From positions 1 to 64,000 of the forward strand of contig DATEKK010000134.1 in the NCBI GenBank assembly GCA_035277485.1: DNA of 64,000 nt, written 5' to 3'. The translations under genes and the position numbers were made by a program. The notes under the pieces were generated by a model. It was not told the origin of the DNA and searched no databases. It saw only the letters and a program-made list of their open reading frames with translations. Shown piece by piece: positions 59,372 through 64,000 of this stretch; position 1 is the first letter of the stretch, and each line of letters begins with the position of its first letter. This stretch comes from JADGGM01 sp035277485. Its GTDB lineage: Bacteria > Gemmatimonadota > Gemmatimonadetes > Gemmatimonadales > Gemmatimonadaceae.

Positions 59372-61017
59372 GCGACCGCCTGCGCATCACGGGCGGCGCC
59401 GTGTACGATCCCGCGAACGGCGTTGACGGCGACGTGCGCGACGTGTGCGTCGAGGACGGCCGCATCGTCGCGTCGCTACCGGATGACGCGCCGCGGCTCG
59501 ATGCGCACGGCATGGTCGTGATGCCCGGCGGCATCGACGTCCACGCGCACATCGCCGCGTCGAGCGTGAATCAAGCGCGCCGCGTCCTGTCCGATGAACG
59601 AACGGCGGATCCCGCGTCACCGCCCGCGTTGCTCGATGCCGTTGCGCGCTCGGGCACCGGCGGTACCGTGCCCACCACCTTCACCACCGGCTATCGCTAC
59701 GCGGGACTCGGCTACACCACGGTGTTCGACGCGGCGGTGTCGGCCGTGGGCGCGCGCGACACGCACGCGCAGTTGGACGACACGCCGATCATCGACGCCG
59801 GATTCTTCGTGCTCATGGGCAACGACGCGTACCTGCTGCAGCAGGTCGCGTCGGGCGAGCACGACCGCGCGCGCGACTACGCCGCGTGGCTGTTAGGCGC
59901 GACCGGTGCCTACGCGATCAAGTGCGTGAACCCGGGCGGCGTCGAATTGTGGAAGCGGAACGTGCGCGCGGTGAAGAGCATCGATGATGCGTCGGGCATA
60001 CCGGGCGTGACGCCGCGCGCCATCATGGAAACGCTGGCAGACGCGGCGAATGCGCTCGCGCTGCCGCACCCGGTGCACATCCATTGCAACAATCTCGGTC
60101 TGCCCGGCAACGTGGCCACGACGCTCGACAGCATGCGCGCGCTGTCGGGTCGCCGCGCGCATTTCACGCACGTGCAATTCCACGCGTACGCCGGTGGAAA
60201 CGGTACGCCGTGGTCGTCGGGTGCGAAGGAGCTCATCGCGTACATCAACACGCACCAGGAAGTGACGGCGGACGTTGGGCAGGTGATGCTCGGACACGCC
60301 ACCACGGTGACGGCCGACGGTGCGGTAGAGTATCTCCTCCACGCGAGCACCGGGCGCCGGTGGGTGAACGTCGATATCGAGCTCGAGACCGGTTGCGGGA
60401 TCGTGCCGTACGAGTATCGCGACGCCGCAGCGGTCGCATCGTTGCAGTGGGTCGTGGGTCTCGAGCTCTTTTTGCTCTCCGATGATCCGTGGCGCGTTCT
60501 CCTGTCCACGGATCATCCCAACGGTGGCGCGTTCACGAGTTATCCGGAGCTGATCCGGCTGTTGATGGATCGCGCCTACCGCGACGAGCGCCTGAAAGCG
60601 GTGAACCACAAGCTGCTCGCCGGCAGCGCGCTCGCCGACGGCCTCGCGCGCGAGTACACACTGCGCGAGATCGCGATCATCACGCGCGCCGGCCCGGCGC
60701 GTCAGTTAGGCCTGACCAACAAGGGGCACCTGGGTGCCGGCGCCGACGCCGACATCACGATCTACGCGCGAGACGCGAACATCGCCGCCATGTTCGCGAC
60801 GCCGCGATACGTGGTCAAAGGCGGCGTGCTGGTGGTGGAAGAAGGCCAATTGCGGCGCGCCCCGCCGGCGCATCGCCTGCACGTGCGCCCGCGCTTCGAC
60901 GACGCGGTGATGCGCGACCTCGCATCCTGGTTCGATCGCTACGCGACCGTTGCGTTGGCCAACTACCCGGTTGCGCCGCTTCGCGACGCGCCGGTTGCCT
61001 CGGGTGCGAGCGCCTAA
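59368..61017 (+). CDS. fhcA: Formyltransferase/hydrolase complex subunit A (formylmethanofuran hydrolase)
   Basis: 549 aa amidohydrolase that frees formate from formylmethanofuran. Metal ligands: HxH in MPGGIDVHAHIAASSV, a carboxylated-Lys candidate in AYAIKCVNPGGVELW, PVHIHCNNLGLPGN, THVQFHAYAG, and Asp in LSTDHPNGGAF. The length fits FwdA/FhcA. GTG 59368 overlaps the fhcB stop. The TAA stop lies within GCCTAACG, and the last G of that word is the first base of fhcD's GTG. Confidence 0.93.
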   Translation: MSDRLRITGGAVYDPANGVDGDVRDVCVEDGRIVASLPDDAPRLDAHGMVVMPGGIDVHAHIAASSVNQARRVLSDERTADPASPPALLDAVARSGTGGTVPTTFTTGYRYAGLGYTTVFDAAVSAVGARDTHAQLDDTPIIDAGFFVLMGNDAYLLQQVASGEHDRARDYAAWLLGATGAYAIKCVNPGGVELWKRNVRAVKSIDDASGIPGVTPRAIMETLADAANALALPHPVHIHCNNLGLPGNVATTLDSMRALSGRRAHFTHVQFHAYAGGNGTPWSSGAKELIAYINTHQEVTADVGQVMLGHATTVTADGAVEYLLHASTGRRWVNVDIELETGCGIVPYEYRDAAAVASLQWVVGLELFLLSDDPWRVLLSTDHPNGGAFTSYPELIRLLMDRAYRDERLKAVNHKLLAGSALADGLAREYTLREIAIITRAGPARQLGLTNKGHLGAGADADITIYARDANIAAMFATPRYVVKGGVLVVEEGQLRRAPPAHRLHVRPRFDDAVMRDLASWFDRYATVALANYPVAPLRDAPVASGASA

Positions 61018-61018
61018 C

Positions 61019-61924
61019 GTGCAGATCCACGGCGTCGCGATCGAAGACACCTTCGCCGAGGCCTTCGGCATGCGCGCGGCGCGCGTGATCATCACCGCGC
61101 GCGATCTGCGTTGGGCCACCGAGGCCGCGCGCAAGATGACGGGCTTCGCCACCTCGGTCATCGCCTGCAAGGTGGAAGCGGGCATCGAGCGCGAGGTGCC
61201 TCCGTCGGAGACGCCCGACGGCCGGCCCGGCGTGAGCGTCCTGCTCTTCACGATGGATTCCGACAGTCTCGCCAAACGTCTCGTCGAGCGCATCGGCCAG
61301 ACCGTGCTCACGTGCGTCACGACGGCGTGCTTCGACGGGCTGCCTAACGCATCCGAGCGCATGCCCGTGGGCCGGTCGTTGCGCGTGTTCGGCGACGGCT
61401 TCCAGGGCAGCAAGTTGATCGCCGGCGAGCGCTACTGGCGCATCCCCGTCATGGAAGGCGAATTCCTCGTGCAGGAGTCGTTCGGGCGCGTGAAAGGCGT
61501 GGGCGGCGGCAACTTCCTCATCCTCGCCGAGAGCGAGGCCGCCGCACTCGAGGCCGCGGAGGCATCCGTGGACGCGATGCGCGGCATGCCGGGCGTGGTG
61601 CTGCCCTTCCCGGGCGGCATCGTGCGCAGCGGCAGCAAGGTGGGCAGCAAGCGCTACGCCAACATGGTCGCCACGACCAACGACGCGTTCGCGCCCACGC
61701 TGCGGGCCGTCACGGCGTCGTCGTTGCCTGACGAGGCAAATGCCGCGCTCGAGATCGTGCTCGACGGGGTCGATGCGCCATCGATTGCCGCCGCCATGCG
61801 CGCCGGCATCCACGCCGCCTGCCGCGCGGGCGTCCATCGGATAACGGCCGGCAACTACGGCGGCAAGCTCGGCCCGCATCACTTTCATTTGCGGCAGATC
61901 CTGACCGAGCATCCCGCCGCATGA
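61019..61924 (+). CDS. fhcD: Formylmethanofuran--tetrahydromethanopterin formyltransferase
   Basis: 301 aa. Moves the formyl group from formyl-H4MPT to methanofuran. Family signatures: EDTFAEAFGMRAARVIITAR, GFATSVIACKVEAGIEREVP, RPGVSVLLFTM, and YWRIPVMEGEFLVQESFGRV followed by KGVGGGNFLILAES. The start is GTG 61019 (VQIHGVAIEDTF), 1 nt after the fhcA stop; the frame upstream lies in fhcA. ATGA overlap with fhcC. Confidence 0.93.
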   Translation: MQIHGVAIEDTFAEAFGMRAARVIITARDLRWATEAARKMTGFATSVIACKVEAGIEREVPPSETPDGRPGVSVLLFTMDSDSLAKRLVERIGQTVLTCVTTACFDGLPNASERMPVGRSLRVFGDGFQGSKLIAGERYWRIPVMEGEFLVQESFGRVKGVGGGNFLILAESEAAALEAAEASVDAMRGMPGVVLPFPGGIVRSGSKVGSKRYANMVATTNDAFAPTLRAVTASSLPDEANAALEIVLDGVDAPSIAAAMRAGIHAACRAGVHRITAGNYGGKLGPHHFHLRQILTEHPAA

Positions 61925-62745
61925 GCGACGCCGTCACGCTCACACTGCGCACGGCGCTCGCCCGCCGGCTCGAGGCGGAGTCCATCACGCCCGACGCCTT
62001 CGCGACGCTCGACGAAGCAGCCATCGCGCGCCTGCCGGTGTGGGACGGGCCGCAGACCATTCCGTTAGGCGATGTCTTCCAAGTGCGCGGCGGTTCGTCG
62101 AACCGCGTCCACGTGGCCGGCGACCTCGAGATGGTCGACGCCATCGGTGCCGGCATGACCACGGGCGAGCTCCGCATCGAGGGCGCTGTCGGACGCTACG
62201 TCGGCACGCGCATGGCCGGCGGCGAGCTGCGCGTCACCGGCAACGCCGGGTATGGCGCCGGTCTCGAAATGACCGGCGGCCTCCTCGACATCACCGGCAA
62301 CGCCGGCGATCGGTTAGGCGCGGGACGACTCGCGGCCGCTCGCGGTATGGCCGGCGGCGAGATCATCGTGCGCGGCAACGCCGGCGCCGAGGCCGGTGCG
62401 GGCATGCGGCGCGGCACCGTGGTCGTCGCGGGAAACGCGGGACCGCGCGCCGGCATGGGCATGATCGCCGGCAACGTCATCGTCTTCGGCGGTGCAGGGG
62501 AGGACCCCGGACGGTTCAACAAGCGCGGCACCATCGTCGTGTTCGGCCGCGTCTCCGTTTCCGCGAGCTACCAATACGACTGCACGTATCGCCCGCCGCA
62601 CGTCGCGGTGACGCTCGTGCATCTCAAATCGCGCCGCAATCTCTCGATCGATCATGCCATGCACGCCGCACGCTTCAAGCGGTACAGCGGCGACATGGCA
62701 GAGTTGGGCCGTGGCGAAATCCTCGCGCGGAGCGACGAGCGGTGA
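61921..62745 (+). CDS. fhcC: Formyltransferase/hydrolase complex subunit C
   Basis: 274 aa right-handed beta-helix of the FwdC/glutamate-synthase C-terminal type. Repeats of GxxxGxxMxxG form are seen from residue 75 to 200: GAVGRYVGTRMAGGELRVTG, NAGYGAGLEMTGG, NAGDRLGAGRLAAARGMAGG, NAGAEAGAGMRRGTVVVAG. Structural scaffold of the Fhc complex. Coupled by ATGA to fhcD and by GTGA to mch. Confidence 0.92.
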   Translation: MSDAVTLTLRTALARRLEAESITPDAFATLDEAAIARLPVWDGPQTIPLGDVFQVRGGSSNRVHVAGDLEMVDAIGAGMTTGELRIEGAVGRYVGTRMAGGELRVTGNAGYGAGLEMTGGLLDITGNAGDRLGAGRLAAARGMAGGEIIVRGNAGAEAGAGMRRGTVVVAGNAGPRAGMGMIAGNVIVFGGAGEDPGRFNKRGTIVVFGRVSVSASYQYDCTYRPPHVAVTLVHLKSRRNLSIDHAMHAARFKRYSGDMAELGRGEILARSDER

Positions 62746-63698
62746 GCGCCCTGCACCTGAACGAGCGCGCCTGGTTGCTCGCCGACGGCATGGTCGAGCG
62801 CGCGAGCCAGCTCCGCATCGCGAGCAGCCAGCTACCGTCCGGCACGCGCCTCCTCGACGCCGGCATCGAAGCGGCGGGCGGACTCGGCGCGGGCCTCGCG
62901 CTCGCGCAGCTCTGCACGAGCGGTCTCGCCGACATTAGTCTCAGTTGGTTACGAATTGGGGCCGACTCGTATCCCGGCGTGCGCGTGTGGACCGACCACC
63001 CCGCCCTCGCCTGCATGGCCTCGCAATACGCCGGGTGGGCGATCCAGGTCGGCAAATACTTCGCCATGGCCTCGGGCCCGCTGCGCGCCCATGCGCGGGT
63101 CGAAGCGGACTTGTTCTCGAAGTTAGGCTACGGGGAGCAGGCCACGCGCGGTGTGCTCGTCCTCGAAGGACGCACGCCGCCCACCGACGAAGTGGCGCAC
63201 TACATCGCGTCGCGCGCGAAGCTCGACCCGCGACAGGTCACCATCGCCATTGCACCCACCGCGTCGCTCGCCGGCGGCGTGCAAGTCGTGGCGCGGATCC
63301 TCGAGACCGCGCTCCACAAAATGGAGTCGTTAGGCTTCGATGTCCGCCGAGTGGTGAGCGGGATCGGCGTCGCGCCGCTCCCGCCCGTCGCACGCGACGA
63401 CCTCCACGCGATCGGCCGGACAAACGACTGCGTGCTCTACGGCGGCCAGGCCCACTTCACCGTTCGCGCCGAGGACGACGAGCTGTCGCAGCTCGCCAGC
63501 CAGCTCCCCGCGTCGGCATCGCACGACTACGGCACACCGTTCTACGACATCTTCAAGCGCTACGGCGGAGACTTCTACAAGATCGACAAGATGTTGTTCA
63601 GTCCCGGCGAAGTCTGGCTCACCAGCGACACGTCCGGCCGCACCTTCCACGGCGGCAAGTTGGACCCCGAGGTGCTCCGTACATCGCTCATGAGCTGA
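62742..63698 (+). CDS. mch: Methenyltetrahydromethanopterin cyclohydrolase
   Basis: 318 aa. Hydrolyses methenyl-H4MPT to formyl-H4MPT, the step between MtdB and Fhc. LLDAGIEAAGGLGAGLALAQ, WTDHPALACMASQYAGWAIQ, ASGPLRAHARVEADLFSKLG and GTPFYDIFKRYGGDFYKIDK are conserved. GTG 62742 overlaps the fhcC stop (GTGA). Last gene of the coupled run. Confidence 0.94.
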   Translation: MSALHLNERAWLLADGMVERASQLRIASSQLPSGTRLLDAGIEAAGGLGAGLALAQLCTSGLADISLSWLRIGADSYPGVRVWTDHPALACMASQYAGWAIQVGKYFAMASGPLRAHARVEADLFSKLGYGEQATRGVLVLEGRTPPTDEVAHYIASRAKLDPRQVTIAIAPTASLAGGVQVVARILETALHKMESLGFDVRRVVSGIGVAPLPPVARDDLHAIGRTNDCVLYGGQAHFTVRAEDDELSQLASQLPASASHDYGTPFYDIFKRYGGDFYKIDKMLFSPGEVWLTSDTSGRTFHGGKLDPEVLRTSLMS

Positions 63699-63727
63699 AG
63701 CGCTCACCGCCCATCGTTCGCCACTTC

Positions 63728-63755
63728 CGATTCCCCATTCCCGATTCCCCATTCC
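63728..63755 (+). repeat. Two tandem copies of CGATTCCCCATTCC
   Basis: Two exact 14-nt units in the 67-nt gap between mch and the EthD-like gene, with a third partial match (CGAGGTTCC) after them. Similar simple repeats occur between genes in many soil bacteria. Confidence 0.7.
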
Positions 63756-63765
63756 CGAGGTTCCG

Positions 63766-64000
63766 ATGTGGTGCGTCGTCGTCATCTATAACCACCCGAA
63801 GGACACGGCGGCATTCGAGAAGTACTATGCCGCGAACCACCTGCCGCTCGTGACGAAGCTCGCCAAGGAAATCGGCTTCTCGCGCGCTGTGCTCATGAAG
63901 TTTCCGCGCAACCTCGATGGCTCCAAGCCCGCGTTCTATCGTAAGGCGGAGCTCTGGTTCGACTCCGAGGCCGCGCTCACGCGCGGCACCGCCACACCGG
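63766..64000 (+). CDS. EthD/REDY-like protein, cut by the right edge
   Basis: 78 codons are visible. MWCVVVIYNHPKDTAAFEKY followed by YAANHLPLVTKLAKEIGFSR matches EthD-type small proteins (ferredoxin-like dimeric fold) that act in degradation of ethers or aromatic lactones, or have unknown roles. ATG 63766 starts the domain. The 3' end, from about residue 79, is missing. It is on the strand of the C1 genes but 67 nt beyond mch, so membership in the operon is uncertain. Confidence 0.7.
   Translation, partial: MWCVVVIYNHPKDTAAFEKYYAANHLPLVTKLAKEIGFSRAVLMKFPRNLDGSKPAFYRKAELWFDSEAALTRGTATP

Overview
The window is 64 kb of GC-rich bacterial DNA with dense, short-spaced operons. Many neighbouring genes share ATGA or GTGA stop/start overlaps. 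Several features point to a Gemmatimonadota-type soil bacterium: a SusC/SusD pair, many lipoprotein signal peptides, BTAD-TPR regulators, peptidase S10 and M16 proteins, and small TonB-plug-like proteins. This placement is inferred from gene content; there is no rRNA in the window to confirm it.

Layout. 1-860: degraded left edge with a Uma2-family nuclease remnant. 860-7010: housekeeping and single genes (lipoprotein, DinB, Fpg-type DNA glycosylase, membrane protein, SDR, PAS histidine kinase, two-domain multicopper oxidase). 7413-15531 (minus strand): one compact operon reading lanthanide-type methanol dehydrogenase xoxF, xoxJ, a c-type cytochrome, caa3 oxidase coxB-coxA-coxC, a small membrane protein and ctaG. 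15800-25520: lmo0937-like peptide, NRAMP-related transporter, a giant inverted repeat, plug-like lipoprotein, SusD/SusC, a di-haem peroxidase-like cytochrome and an aminotransferase. 25768-35866: BTAD regulator, YdeI, lipoproteins, peptidase S10, PMT-type glycosyltransferase, tRNA-Phe, double-cupredoxin lipoprotein, QueF, rhomboid. 35958-47198: cysteine-free QueE-like protein coupled to Ddl, TonB-domain lipoprotein, cystathionine beta-synthase, debranching enzyme, mutS, SPOR protein, holA, anti-sigma factor. 47614-54073: membrane protein, ECF sigma factor, carboxypeptidase-regulatory protein, Nudix, M16 peptidase pair. 54315-63698 (plus strand): a tetrahydromethanopterin (H4MPT) C1 cluster fae, mtdB, DUF1464, ATP-grasp, fhcB, fhcA, fhcD, fhcC, mch. 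A partial EthD-like gene runs off the right edge.

How it works together. The two C1 blocks, about 39 kb apart, complement each other. XoxF oxidises methanol and should pass electrons through the operon's own cytochrome c to the caa3 oxidase. Formaldehyde is taken up by Fae onto H4MPT, oxidised by MtdB, hydrolysed by Mch, and released as formate by the FhcABCD complex. Formate dehydrogenase, PQQ synthesis and carbon assimilation genes are not in the window, so the sequence supports dissimilatory methanol-to-formate oxidation but not full methylotrophic growth.

A second feature is a heavily repeated short word, GCCTAAC(G)/(C)GTTAGGC. It occurs about 95 times by eye count, inside genes as the rare Leu codon TTA followed by GGC, as CCT-AAC, as stop codons (GCC TAA CG), and between genes. 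Some gene blocks largely lack it.
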